From positions 1 through 64,000 of the forward strand of contig JAKADM010000006.1 in assembly GCA_021820525.1 (NCBI GenBank): a stretch of DNA of 64,000 nucleotides, written 5' to 3'. The translations under genes were made by a program, and so were the position numbers. The DNA comes from Thermoplasmata archaeon. Lineage in GTDB: Archaea; Thermoplasmatota; Thermoplasmata; Thermoplasmatales; Thermoplasmataceae. Positions 35,770 to 44,431 of this stretch are shown here, piece by piece (the stretch's first letter is position 1; each line of letters starts with the position of its first letter). Under the pieces are notes generated by a model, which worked only from the letters and a program-made list of their open reading frames with translations, made no database searches and was not told the origin of the DNA.

Positions 35770-35940
35770 TCAAAATTTTTTTTCTCCCCTGGAGAGGCAC
35801 TGAGGGCATACGCAGTCACTTGAAACCTTCTTGAGGTAGTTCAAAAAATTGCGATCTGTGTGTATGGATGAACACCAACATATTCCTTCATCGCTTCCAC
35901 ACTGGAATTCCTTACCGCATAATTGACATTCTTTGATCAT
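35770..35940 (-). CDS. Small cysteine-rich CWC protein
   Basis: A 56-residue ORF not caught by length cut-offs. It has seven-plus cysteines arranged as CQLCGKEFQCG ... ICWCSS ... CVCPQCLSRG, the pattern of the cysteine-rich CWC family (C-x2-C-x5-C, CWC, then a CPxC end). It probably binds zinc. Start ATG at 35940, stop TGA. It lies between Alba and idsA on the same strand but with its own intergenic spaces. Function unknown. Confidence 0.8.
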   Translation of the reverse strand: MIKECQLCGKEFQCGSDEGICWCSSIHTDRNFLNYLKKVSSDCVCPQCLSRGEKKF

Positions 35941-36095
35941 AGCCAAAAATTTTTCGCCAATATATAACTTATTCTTTTCTCCCGGTATAAATTAATCGTC
36001 ATTACTTACTGCAATTAAAATAAGCAAGAAATTACTGCAACAAATGAGAAATCATAATTAAAAGAAATTCTTATAAATGGATATAATTAAATTGT

Positions 36096-36365
36096 TTACT
36101 TCTGGAGTGTAATCTCTATGGATGAAACGTTAGTTTCTCCTCTCTCTCCCTCGACCTTTTCTGTTTCTATGTTAATCTTTGAATACTTAAGGTTCTGTAC
36201 AAACTTGTTTTTTGTTATCTCCGCTATGTCTACCGCCTTGCTTATGGATTTACCCCTTGCCTTTATTACAATCTTCTCAACATTGTTGTTGAACTGGGTT
36301 ACTATAGCAAGCACATAATTCATAGTGGGCTTTTTTCCGACGTATATGATGTTCTCTTCAGCCAT
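36096..36365 (-). CDS. albA: DNA/RNA-binding protein Alba
   Basis: An 89-residue chromatin protein of the Alba family: NIIYVGKKPTMNYVLAIVTQFNN contains the two conserved Lys that contact nucleic acid, followed by VIKARGKSISKAVDIAEI and the C-terminal strand. Alba coats DNA and RNA in archaea, and Thermoplasmatales often rely on it and HTa rather than histones. The frame extends to a GTG at 36374; the ATG at 36365 gives the family start. Confidence 0.96.
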   Translation of the reverse strand: MAEENIIYVGKKPTMNYVLAIVTQFNNNVEKIVIKARGKSISKAVDIAEITKNKFVQNLKYSKINIETEKVEGERGETNVSSIEITLQK

Positions 36366-36439
36366 TGTAATCACTTAAGAAGTAAATTCAAAGATTCTAT
36401 TTAATCATATCTAAAATTTCCTTTGATTATTTACCGCTT

Positions 36440-36862
36440 TTATTTCAGGCGAATTAGAGTTTCTGTGTTCCTGATTCCAGTAACTGATCTTATCAAATCA
36501 AGATTATCATTCAGCGTTTCAAGGTCGGCATATTCAACAACAATTGCAATGTCATTCTTCCCTGATACCTCATAGATTTTTTCAAATTTTTTCCTGATCT
36601 GCTGCAAAACTGAGTTCATGTATGCGGGTTCGCACCTGGCAAGTATTATAGCCTCCTTTTTTCCGTCGTTTATTTCTACAGTAAATTTTTTGATTATCCT
36701 ATTTTTTACCAGTTTCTCTATCCTCTTTCTCACAGTTCCCTCTGTAATACCCAGCCTTCTGGCTATTTCACTGTTGGTCATCCTGGAATTTTCTGCCAGG
36801 AATTTTAATATTTCCGTATCTTTTTCGTCCAGATTCTTTCGATTACCGGTAGATTGTTCCAT
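36440..36862 (-). CDS. Lrp/AsnC family transcription regulator
   Basis: A 140-residue regulator: winged helix-turn-helix at about residues 12-60 (LDEKDTEILKFLAENSRMTNSEIARRLGITEGTVRKRIEKL) and a RAM effector domain at about 66-140. It resembles archaeal Lrp-like regulators of amino acid metabolism such as LysM. The start lies 20 bases inside the upstream gene, so the two are co-translated. Targets cannot be read from sequence. Confidence 0.92.
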   Translation of the reverse strand: MEQSTGNRKNLDEKDTEILKFLAENSRMTNSEIARRLGITEGTVRKRIEKLVKNRIIKKFTVEINDGKKEAIILARCEPAYMNSVLQQIRKKFEKIYEVSGKNDIAIVVEYADLETLNDNLDLIRSVTGIRNTETLIRLK

Positions 36863-37124
36863 CAGAGCCCTGCCCGCCCTTCGTAGAATTCTTCTTAATC
36901 AATTCCTTTGGAACCTGGTTGAGCCTTATTATATTGGTAGCTTGAACCATATAAACAGGGAGACCCGTGTTGGGGTCATTTCCATTTCTCATTATACCTA
37001 CGATTTCCATCTTTATTTGCAGTACTGAGCCGTCTTCAAGCTTTACCCTTACCCATTTGGGTTCATCCTCAACTTCAAAATTTACTATCTCAGCGTCTTC
37101 AGGCATGCCATTGGGAAATACCAT
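36843..37124 (-). CDS. Conserved-looking small protein paired with Lrp regulator
   Basis: A 93-residue beta-rich protein (VEDEPKWVRVKLEDGSVLQIKMEIVGIMR ... GLPVYMVQATNIIRLNQVPKELIKK) with a polar C-terminal tail. No family recognised; the pattern suggests a small beta barrel. It overlaps the Lrp gene by 20 bases and probably shares its transcript. Confidence 0.7.
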   Translation of the reverse strand: MVFPNGMPEDAEIVNFEVEDEPKWVRVKLEDGSVLQIKMEIVGIMRNGNDPNTGLPVYMVQATNIIRLNQVPKELIKKNSTKGGQGSDGTIYR

Positions 37125-37216
37125 AGGTCAATATGTCAATTCCGTATATAAAAAGATAGAAACAGTGATGTACATAAGGAAAGATATTTTATTTAATATG
37201 CACTGTTCCCAAAGAA

Positions 37217-37301
37217 GCGAGGGTTACTGAGCTTGGTCAAAGGTGCAGGACTTAAGATCCTGTCTCGCAGGAGTTCGTGGGTTCAAATCCCTCCCCTCGC
37301 A
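37217..37301 (+). tRNA. tRNA-Leu(TAA)
   Basis: An 85-base class II tRNA. Acceptor arms GCGAGGG (37217-37223) and CCCTCGC (37294-37300) pair perfectly; discriminator A at 37301. The anticodon stem CAGGA/TCCTG encloses CTTAAGA with anticodon TAA at 37253-37255. A long variable arm (CTCGCAGGAG region) precedes the T arm with TTCAAAT. No intron, no encoded CCA. Decodes TTA. Confidence 0.96.
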
Positions 37302-37516
37302 TCAAAATTATTATAAATTTCGGGATATATTGTATTCCTGTTCATTACGGGAAAAACTATATTTTTTCATAAAGTACAGAACCTTAAAATTATACAGGCA
37401 GAGTTTGGAATAAATGTAAAATCTATAAGTGGTTGTATTGCATATAACAAAAAATTAAATGCAGGGTAGATGAAATGAATTCACCCCATCACAAATTTAT
37501 TTTATCTTTAATTTAA

Positions 37517-38293
37517 TTATTTTCCATTATATTGTTGTATTTGCTTAGCCTTAAGTTCATCCATATGAACTTTGGCTGCAACATCATAAAAGCATATGCA
37601 AATTTCGTCATTCGAATTCAGAATTTCAAGAATTGCTTCGCCGCCAAAGTTTTCCCTGTTTCCAGCCTCCGAATGAATTGTCTCTATTTGCTCATCCATT
37701 ATTTCCAAATCAAACTTCAGATTATCTGAGGTTCCAATTACTATGCAATTTTTTATTTCCCTGGCCTTTGATTTAATATAAGGTATGGCCTGTGATCCAT
37801 TCATATTGGTTTTCTCCAAAAGATATTCCCTTCCCTGTTCCCTGTAATTTATTATGTTCAGTATTTCAGGGATCCTCTGGGAGAAATGTTTTCTGAATAT
37901 GTGCTCAGGAGTTAAACTGAAGTTCTCCCCTTTCAATCTATCCATAAGGCCAATTGAAGTCTCAAGGTCCCATTCTATATTTACCAGTGTAGAGGTTCCC
38001 ACAGCCCGGTATTTTAATAAAATTTCCATCTTCACTTCATTGTCTACGCTTCCGCAACTGTATTCTATGGTATCCCCTTTTACCAAAGGTCCACTCAGCA
38101 CACCGTAATATATTGTCCCTTTGGATTGGTCCACATCCGGGGCAAATACAATATCCCATTTTTCATCGGTGATTTTCTTCAAGACTGCTATATGGGCCAT
38201 CGGATTAAAGAAAAGCCACGGGTTGCTCATATATTCTACCGTTACTGGTGGAGGCAACGGAATACTGATTTCATAGTTATATTTCGTTTTCAT
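37517..38293 (-). CDS. Hypothetical protein, N-terminal half SRPBCC/polyketide cyclase-like
   Basis: A 258-residue soluble protein. The first ~150 residues alternate strands ending in a long helix (EISIPLPPPVTVEYMSN ... WLFFNPMAHI ... KMEILLKYRAVGTSTLVNIEWDLETSIG), which resembles the SRPBCC/START-like ligand-binding fold; the remaining ~100 residues are a separate alpha/beta part. The assignment is by fold pattern only. No operon partner. Confidence 0.6.
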   Translation of the reverse strand: MKTKYNYEISIPLPPPVTVEYMSNPWLFFNPMAHIAVLKKITDEKWDIVFAPDVDQSKGTIYYGVLSGPLVKGDTIEYSCGSVDNEVKMEILLKYRAVGTSTLVNIEWDLETSIGLMDRLKGENFSLTPEHIFRKHFSQRIPEILNIINYREQGREYLLEKTNMNGSQAIPYIKSKAREIKNCIVIGTSDNLKFDLEIMDEQIETIHSEAGNRENFGGEAILEILNSNDEICICFYDVAAKVHMDELKAKQIQQYNGK

Positions 38294-38546
38294 ATAGAGA
38301 TGTATTGGAATGAAGTTTAAAAAATATTTGTTAAAAATTTTTTTAAAAAATACTTTTCTAAATTATATTAATTTGATATAATTAGAAATAATTATATATT
38401 AATTATAATAAACTATCATACACTGCCTAAACCATTTTATTCCGCAGATTCACATTACTGATCTGATTCCATTCGGAATTGAGAGAAGATAATGGGTAGC
38501 ATAAACAATCACAACAATTCTCCTTTTTCCTTTTAAATCTGATATG

Positions 38547-38554
38547 TTTTAAGT
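38547..38554 (+). promoter_or_regulatory. TATA-like element of acs
   Basis: The stretch ttttaagt lies about 26 bases before the acetyl-CoA synthetase ATG at 38577. It is followed directly by a 17-base palindrome that covers the expected start-site region. Confidence 0.4.
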
Positions 38555-38555
38555 A

Positions 38556-38572
38556 CTAAATTTATAATTTAG
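38556..38572. repeat. Palindrome in the acs promoter, candidate operator
   Basis: CTAAATTTATAATTTAG has perfect 7-base arms (CTAAATT/AATTTAG) around TAT. It lies between the TATA-like element and the start codon of acs, where a bound repressor would block transcription. Arms of seven are longer than expected by chance here, though all but two bases are A/T. Confidence 0.45.
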
Positions 38573-38576
38573 TTAT

Positions 38577-40505
38577 ATGGATGAAAATTTACCTTTAAAT
38601 GAATATGTGAACCATCATAAGGGGAGTTATGATCAATTTTATAAGGAATCTCTGGAAAATCCTGAAAAATTTTGGCAGGAGCATTCAAAGATAATTGACT
38701 GGTATAGAAATTTTGATCAGGTACTTGATCAGTCATCGGCGCCATTTTACAGATGGTTCACAAACGGGAAATTAAATGTGTCATATAATGCCCTTGACAG
38801 GCATGTAAAAAGTTTTAGGAGGAACAAAGCTGCAATAATATGGGTCGGTGAGGATGGAAGAGAAAAGATTGTTACCTATCATGGATTACTAAAAAGAGTA
38901 AATGCCTTCGCAAAAGCTCTGATTGATAGCGGAATCAGGAAAGGGGATCGGGTGGCCATTTATCTTCCCATGGTAATCGAAACACCTGTGGTTATGCTTG
39001 CATGTGCAAGAATTGGAGCTGTATTTACTGTTATCTTCTCAGGTTTTGGTGCATCTGCCATTGCGGAAAGGATAAATGACTGTGGTGCAAAGGTCGTGAT
39101 TACAGCAGATGGGGGAAGGAGGAACGGGAAGATAATCCCATTGAAGAATATAGTTGACGAGGCACTGGAAGATACAAAAACCGTAGAAACAGTAATTGTG
39201 TTGAAAAACACCCAGAATGAAGTTGATATGGTTGAGGGAAGAGATTTCTGGTACCACGAGGTTGCAAGTGATGAGAGGGCACTCGTTGAACCGGAAAGGA
39301 TGGATTCAAATGACCCTCTTTTCATTCTGTATACATCAGGCACAACAGGAAAACCTAAGGGAGTGGTGCACGGAAACGGTGGATATTCGGTGTGGGTATC
39401 GAACACCTTAAAATGGGCTTTCGATCCAAAGGAGGATGACAGGTGGTGGTGTGCTGCGGATATAGGGTGGATTACAGGCCACAGTTACATTGTATTTGCC
39501 CCTCTTTTACTGGGCCTTACATCCATAATGTATGAAGGCTCAATTACCTATCCCGGTCCAGACAGGATGTGGCAGATAGTGGAAAAATATGGTGTAAACA
39601 TACTGTACACATCCCCAACAGCCATAAGGATGCTGATGCGTTACGGAGATTCCTATCCAAAGAAATATGACCTTTCATCACTCAGGATCCTTGGATCGGT
39701 GGGAGAACCCATAAATCCTGCAGCATGGCACTGGTTTTACAGTGTAATCGGATCAGATCGGTGCCCCATAATTGACACATACTGGCAGACAGAAACGGGA
39801 GGTTTCATCATTTCGCCCTCTGCCAATCTGGGAATAGGGCCACTTAAACCCGGATCGGCTACATTCCCCATGCCAGGAATTGCCCCTGTAATTCTGGACG
39901 AAAATGGAAATGAATGCAAAGAAAATGAGAAGGGATACATCTGCATTCAAAGGCCATGGCCGGGGATGATGCTAACCCTGAATGGAGACGATGAGCGATA
40001 TGTAAAGGTGTATTTCTCGCGTTTCCCTGGAAGGTATTTCAACGGAGATTTCGCCATGAAGGATAAGGATGGCTACTACTGGCTCCTGGGAAGGTCTGAT
40101 GAGGTGATTAAGGTGTCAGGGCACAGACTTGGAACCATTGAGATCGAAGACGCCCTTGTGTCATTTCCTGAAATAAGCGAAGCTGCTGTAATTAGCAAGC
40201 CTGATAATGTTAAGGGAGAGGCCATAATTTCCTTCGTTATACCAAAAAGGGGGATTACTCCGGACAGGCATCTTTCGGAGAGAATTAAAAAAGAGGTAAG
40301 GGAAAGGCTCGGCCCGATTATTGTGCCAGAGGAAATACATTTCGTTGAATCCCTTCCCAAAACAAGGAGTGGGAAGATAATGAGAAGAGTACTGAAGGCA
40401 GTATACCTGAACCAGATTCCCGGTGATCTTACAACACTGGAAAATGAAGCCTCGGTAGAGGATATTAAAAATGCCATTGAAATGCTGAAAAAAGAAAAAA
40501 TTTAG
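38577..40505 (+). CDS. acs: Acetyl-CoA synthetase (AMP-forming)
   Basis: A 642-residue AMP-forming acyl-CoA synthetase. The phosphate-binding loop YTSGTTGKPKG is at about residues 251-261, TYWQTETGG at about 400, the hinge/core SDEVIKVSGHRLGT, and the catalytic Lys in TRSGKIMRR near residue 600. The WWCAADIGWITGHSY and WQTETGG motifs are typical of acetyl-CoA synthetase; propionate or similar short acids are possible. It activates acetate for entry into metabolism. The acyl-CoA dehydrogenase lies next on the same strand after 330 bases. Confidence 0.93.
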   Translation: MDENLPLNEYVNHHKGSYDQFYKESLENPEKFWQEHSKIIDWYRNFDQVLDQSSAPFYRWFTNGKLNVSYNALDRHVKSFRRNKAAIIWVGEDGREKIVTYHGLLKRVNAFAKALIDSGIRKGDRVAIYLPMVIETPVVMLACARIGAVFTVIFSGFGASAIAERINDCGAKVVITADGGRRNGKIIPLKNIVDEALEDTKTVETVIVLKNTQNEVDMVEGRDFWYHEVASDERALVEPERMDSNDPLFILYTSGTTGKPKGVVHGNGGYSVWVSNTLKWAFDPKEDDRWWCAADIGWITGHSYIVFAPLLLGLTSIMYEGSITYPGPDRMWQIVEKYGVNILYTSPTAIRMLMRYGDSYPKKYDLSSLRILGSVGEPINPAAWHWFYSVIGSDRCPIIDTYWQTETGGFIISPSANLGIGPLKPGSATFPMPGIAPVILDENGNECKENEKGYICIQRPWPGMMLTLNGDDERYVKVYFSRFPGRYFNGDFAMKDKDGYYWLLGRSDEVIKVSGHRLGTIEIEDALVSFPEISEAAVISKPDNVKGEAIISFVIPKRGITPDRHLSERIKKEVRERLGPIIVPEEIHFVESLPKTRSGKIMRRVLKAVYLNQIPGDLTTLENEASVEDIKNAIEMLKKEKI

Positions 40506-40525
40506 AACTTACCCTTTACTTTTGA

Positions 40526-40531
40526 TTTTTT
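40526..40531 (+). terminator. T-run terminator after acs
   Basis: A run of six T residues about 20 bases after the acs stop codon, the usual form of an archaeal intrinsic terminator; weak on its own. Confidence 0.35.
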
Positions 40532-40807
40532 ATAAGCATAGCCTGGATTATTTTCAAAATCTAAATTCTTATCAAATGGGGAATTTTATAAATTGCCAAA
40601 TCGGATGAAATATCATAGAGACATATTTTTTTAATATATTAATTTATATGAATTTATTCAGATATTTTAATTCTTAATTTCGAAATTCATTTGAAGACAT
40701 ATGATTTGAACCAATAGATTGAAAACACATACTTTCCTATTAATAATATTTCACATTTGGGTATCTTCTGGCCATTTCGGATTACAGGTTTATTAAGGGT
40801 GTGAAGA

Positions 40808-40815
40808 TTATTAAA
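40808..40815 (+). promoter_or_regulatory. TATA-like element of the acyl-CoA dehydrogenase gene
   Basis: ttattaaa lies about 24 bases before the ATG at 40836. It gives a separate promoter for the acd-nmd3-arginine deiminase run. Confidence 0.5.
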
Positions 40816-40835
40816 CAAATTTCATTTCACATGGT

Positions 40836-41984
40836 ATGAATTTTGACGAGGAAATTTTTTCAGAATTAAGGCTAAATGTGAGAGAGTTTGTCAGGCGTGA
40901 GGTTGAGCCTATTGCTATAAAAATGGACAGGGAGGACTATTTCCCTGAGGATGTTTTCAGAAAGATGGGGCATATGGGATATCTTGGAATTACAGTTCCT
41001 GAGGAATATGGAGGGTCAGGTTTGGGGTATTTGGGACAGGCCATCGTGGAAGAGGAGATTGGATATTCATCTCCTCCACTTGCGCTTTCCTACGGGGCAC
41101 ACAGCAATCTGACCCTTGACAATCTCTACAGAAATGGGAATAAGGAGCAGCGGGAACTTTATGTTCCTGATCTCTGCACTGGCAGGAAGATAGGTTCACT
41201 TGGGCTTACGGAACCTTCTTCAGGTTCGGACGCATTAAACATGAGGACAAGGGCAGAAATTTCCGGCGAATATTTTACACTGAATGGATCCAAAACATAC
41301 ATCACCAATGCACCATATTCAGATATATTTTTGGTTTATGCCAGGACAGGAGAAGAGCATACAGCTTTTGTTGTTTTAAGCGATGATAAGGGTTTTTCAA
41401 GGGGAAAGAAGTTTGATAAAATGGGAATGAGAGGTTCTCCAACAGGTGAAATATTCTTTGATGGTATTGTTCTTGACAAATCTAGAGTCATTGGGGAAGT
41501 AAACGGAGGAAGAAACATAATTCTAAGCGGCCTAAATTCAGAAAGGGCAATTCTGTCATTCATTTTTGTGGGACTTGCAAAAAGAGCTCTGGAGGAGGCC
41601 ACCAAATATTCCATAGACCGAAAACAGTTTGGAAAATCTCTGTATGAGTTTGAGATGATTCAGGATAAGCTTGCCATGATGTATAGTGAATACAGAGCCG
41701 CAAAATTACTTGCATATGATGCACTTTCCAGCGTAGAAAACAACAATATGGATCTGAAAAGCGCGGCATCATCCATTCTTTATTCTGCCATTGTTTCGGA
41801 GAGAATCGCCAGAGAAGCCATACAGATTATGGGTGGAAATGGCTACATGAAGGACACAGGTGTGGAGAGATTGCTCAGAGATGCCATTCTGGGGCAAATT
41901 GGTGCTGGCACAACAGAAATAAGGAAAAAGCTTATTGCCGGAGCACTAATAAAGGATATAAAGAAAGGAAGGGGAATAGAATAA
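40836..41984 (+). CDS. Acyl-CoA dehydrogenase, isovaleryl-CoA dehydrogenase-like
   Basis: A 382-residue FAD enzyme with the family motifs GLTEPSSGSDA, SKTYITNAPYSD, DRKQFGKSLYEFE and QIMGGNGYMKD. The site that holds the catalytic Glu in most relatives reads IGAGTTEI, without Glu, while LNSERAILS supplies a Glu at the position used by isovaleryl-CoA dehydrogenase. That points to branched-chain acyl-CoA (leucine breakdown) as substrate. Only three bases separate it from nmd3. Confidence 0.9.
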   Translation: MNFDEEIFSELRLNVREFVRREVEPIAIKMDREDYFPEDVFRKMGHMGYLGITVPEEYGGSGLGYLGQAIVEEEIGYSSPPLALSYGAHSNLTLDNLYRNGNKEQRELYVPDLCTGRKIGSLGLTEPSSGSDALNMRTRAEISGEYFTLNGSKTYITNAPYSDIFLVYARTGEEHTAFVVLSDDKGFSRGKKFDKMGMRGSPTGEIFFDGIVLDKSRVIGEVNGGRNIILSGLNSERAILSFIFVGLAKRALEEATKYSIDRKQFGKSLYEFEMIQDKLAMMYSEYRAAKLLAYDALSSVENNNMDLKSAASSILYSAIVSERIAREAIQIMGGNGYMKDTGVERLLRDAILGQIGAGTTEIRKKLIAGALIKDIKKGRGIE

Positions 41985-41987
41985 TTT

Positions 41988-43001
41988 ATGAAATGCGTAA
42001 AATGCGGGAAGCATGAGGCTGTTGAAAGGGGTTTATGTGAAGTTTGCCTCTGGGATTCTCTGCACATTGAAGTACCAGGGTCCATAATCAAAAAAACTTG
42101 CTCTAAATGTGGGGCATATTTTGTCGGAAAGGCATGGGTATACAGGGATGGAGAGGAGAAGTGGGAGAGAAAAATATTCGATAATTTTTCAGTGAATGAG
42201 CCCTTTAAGATTTCTGGAGGAAAGCTCAATGGGACAAACCGTCTGGGCAACTACATTAAACTTGAAGTTGAAATCGAAAGAACAAATGATGACAGGAAAG
42301 TTGAAAACTTTGAAATTCCCTTTATAAAAGAATCCATAAGTTGCCCGACCTGTAACAAGGTAACCGGATCCTATTATGAGGCAAAGGTCCAGATAAGGGG
42401 CATGACTGGAAAGTACACTGATGAAATGGGAAGGATTGGAGACCATCTGGTAAGAAACGTAGAAAATAATCATACAACTGATCCCGAATCTTTCATTTCA
42501 AAGATTGAGTACGTGAAGGATGGTATAGATGTCTATCTTGGAAAGAGGAAAGATGGGGATTCCTTTGCGAAGGAGATGAAAACAAGGGAGATCACCGATA
42601 TAATAGTATCAAAGACACTGGCCGGAGTCAGGGATGGAAAGCAGTTCTTCCGTTTTACATATATGGTGAGGATTATGGATATAGAACCGGGCTCAATCAT
42701 ATATCTAAACGGAAAGAGATATCTTTATCAAGGAAAGAGCGCCTTTGGAATATATCTGAACGACCTTGAAACGGGAAGGGAGATTCAGGTTAATAAGAGA
42801 AGCATCAGTTTTGACAAACTTCAGATTACAGGTGAAATGGCATCCAGAAGATCCTTTGTCGTGATAAGCAACGGGAATAATGAATGCAATCTTATGGATA
42901 AGCAAAACTTTTCCCAGATAACCATCAGTGGGGAATGCAAGGATTCTGAGATCAATCTATATGTTGTGGATGATGAATATTTCAGAATAAGAGGTGAATG
43001 A
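41988..43001 (+). CDS. NMD3-related protein (60S/50S biogenesis factor homologue)
   Basis: A 337-residue archaeal NMD3 homologue. The zinc-binding N-terminus has CVKC and CEVC, then CSKC, and CPTC at about residue 117; beta-rich middle and C-terminal domains follow. In eukaryotes NMD3 escorts the large ribosomal subunit out of the nucleus; archaea have only the ribosome-binding part, so a role in large-subunit maturation is inferred. Its stop codon is directly followed by the TTG start of the deiminase gene. Confidence 0.9.
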   Translation: MKCVKCGKHEAVERGLCEVCLWDSLHIEVPGSIIKKTCSKCGAYFVGKAWVYRDGEEKWERKIFDNFSVNEPFKISGGKLNGTNRLGNYIKLEVEIERTNDDRKVENFEIPFIKESISCPTCNKVTGSYYEAKVQIRGMTGKYTDEMGRIGDHLVRNVENNHTTDPESFISKIEYVKDGIDVYLGKRKDGDSFAKEMKTREITDIIVSKTLAGVRDGKQFFRFTYMVRIMDIEPGSIIYLNGKRYLYQGKSAFGIYLNDLETGREIQVNKRSISFDKLQITGEMASRRSFVVISNGNNECNLMDKQNFSQITISGECKDSEINLYVVDDEYFRIRGE

Positions 43002-44255
43002 TTGTTTGTACGCAGTGAATGGGAAAGATTGAGAAAGGTAGTAATACACAGACCGGGAATTGAGATCGATTATGCAATGATCGCTCCAAGGGCATTTCTG
43101 TTTGAAAGGCCATTCAGCAAGGGGAATGCCATAAGGGAGCACGAGGAACTGGAAAGCAAACTGAAGGAAAACGGAGTAAATGTAACACTTCTAAGGGATA
43201 TGTTCAATGATAAGGCGAAAACTGACAGCAGATTCAGGCTGGCAATGGAAGATAACATAAAAAAGAGGGTACTTTTTTACGGGGATCTTGACGACTCAAA
43301 ACAGTACGCAGATGAGTTTTCTAAAAATCTGAGCCATCTCGATGCAGACACACTTTTCAATCTGATGATTCTTGAACCTTCCATAGATATAAGAAGGGAC
43401 GAAAGAAACAATATGCAGTATCCAAAAATATACTCAAATATTCCCCTTGCAAACCTTTATTTTATGAGGGATCAGCAGGCCACAGGCGCAAAGGGATTAA
43501 TTTCAGGAAGAATGCGCCTTCCCCAGCGAAGGGGTGAAACTTCCATAACAGGCTTTATTATGGAAAACATCCTTGGAAAGGATCATGTGAGGAGGGTAAG
43601 TGAGAATGGTTTTTTCGAGGGTGGGGATTACATTCCATGTGGTGAATTCGGTTTAATTGGCACCGGACCAAGAACGGATCATCATGGTGCAATGGATGCA
43701 ATGAATAGTGGAATGTTTGAGCACGATGAAATTTTTGTTCTGGAAAATCCCAAATATGATTTTATGACCAACGATCTTCTTAACAATATGCATCTTGATA
43801 CTTATTTTAATGTGGCATCCTCAAGCACGGTGATTGCCTCGACAATCCTCTCAAAAAAGGCAAGAGGCCACGTATATTTGAGAGATGATGGGGTTTACCA
43901 CGAGGACAGGGAAACGAACCTTTACGATTACATGAAGGAGAAGGGCTTTAATTTTATGGATTTAAGCGTGGTAGAACAGCTTTCATATTCATCCAATTTC
44001 CTTACCATCTCCGACGGAAAAATCGTGTGCGTTGATTCATTCAAAGTTTATGAGCGACTTTTAAAAAACAATATTCTGAGCAGGGAAATATCAGAAAGGG
44101 GGAAATTTAAAATACCCTCAAGGGGTGATCCTATGTTTCCAGTAAAGGAAAAAATGAATGATTATGGGATAGATTTCATAACTGTAGATCTTGAGGAACT
44201 TACAGGAGGATATGGGGGTGCACACTGCATGACCATGGCCCTCGAAAGAAATTAG
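43002..44255 (+). CDS. arcA: Arginine deiminase
   Basis: A 417-residue amidinotransferase-fold enzyme that turns arginine into citrulline and ammonia. Motifs in order: YFMRDQQ, GFFEGGDYI, MHLDTYFN with the catalytic His, and GGAHCMTM near the C-terminus with the nucleophile Cys409. No ornithine carbamoyltransferase or carbamate kinase gene is beside it, so an arcABC operon is not present. The start is TTG, without gap after the nmd3 stop, so its translation likely depends on nmd3. A T6 run follows the stop. Confidence 0.88.
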   Translation: MFVRSEWERLRKVVIHRPGIEIDYAMIAPRAFLFERPFSKGNAIREHEELESKLKENGVNVTLLRDMFNDKAKTDSRFRLAMEDNIKKRVLFYGDLDDSKQYADEFSKNLSHLDADTLFNLMILEPSIDIRRDERNNMQYPKIYSNIPLANLYFMRDQQATGAKGLISGRMRLPQRRGETSITGFIMENILGKDHVRRVSENGFFEGGDYIPCGEFGLIGTGPRTDHHGAMDAMNSGMFEHDEIFVLENPKYDFMTNDLLNNMHLDTYFNVASSSTVIASTILSKKARGHVYLRDDGVYHEDRETNLYDYMKEKGFNFMDLSVVEQLSYSSNFLTISDGKIVCVDSFKVYERLLKNNILSREISERGKFKIPSRGDPMFPVKEKMNDYGIDFITVDLEELTGGYGGAHCMTMALERN

Positions 44256-44263
44256 AATCGACC

Positions 44264-44269
44264 TTTTTT
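44264..44269 (+). terminator. T-run terminator after arginine deiminase
   Basis: Six T residues nine bases past the stop codon, a likely end of the acd-nmd3-arginine deiminase transcript. Confidence 0.45.
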
Positions 44270-44326
44270 AAAAGAATGTGGTGGCCGAGGTGAAAAGTTT
44301 AATAAAAAATGTATTATTCACCATTT

Positions 44327-44419
44327 ATGTCAACTAACCTTAAAATATACATTTTGATAACTCTAGCAGGACTTTTGCCGGCTATATGGGGCTTCACCAT
44401 GGTAGTAATGCCTCTATAG
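44327..44419 (+). CDS. Thirty-residue membrane peptide
   Basis: A short ORF with an ATG about 25 bases after the TATA-like tttaataa (44298-44305), so a leaderless transcript is likely. The product is one hydrophobic helix (IYILITLAGLLPAIWGFTMV) with a polar N-terminus. It ends 12 bases before the PGI/PMI start. No family recognised; small single-helix proteins of this kind can be subunits of membrane complexes. Whether it is translated is untested. Confidence 0.5.
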   Translation: MSTNLKIYILITLAGLLPAIWGFTMVVMPL

Positions 44420-44431
44420 GCGTGATAAGAT

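Larger units (their letters stand above)
40506..40835 (+). other. Intergenic region between acs and acyl-CoA dehydrogenase
   Basis: A 330-base AT-rich stretch with no ORF of note. It begins with a T6 run (40526-40531) that may end acs transcription and finishes with a TATA-like element for the next gene. No RNA structure was recognised in the middle. Confidence 0.6.

Noticed and set aside
38577-40505. Acs as a 3-hydroxypropionyl- or propionyl-CoA synthetase
   Set aside because: The motifs fit acetyl-CoA synthetase best; no other propionate pathway gene was found nearby, although the substrate cannot be proven by sequence.
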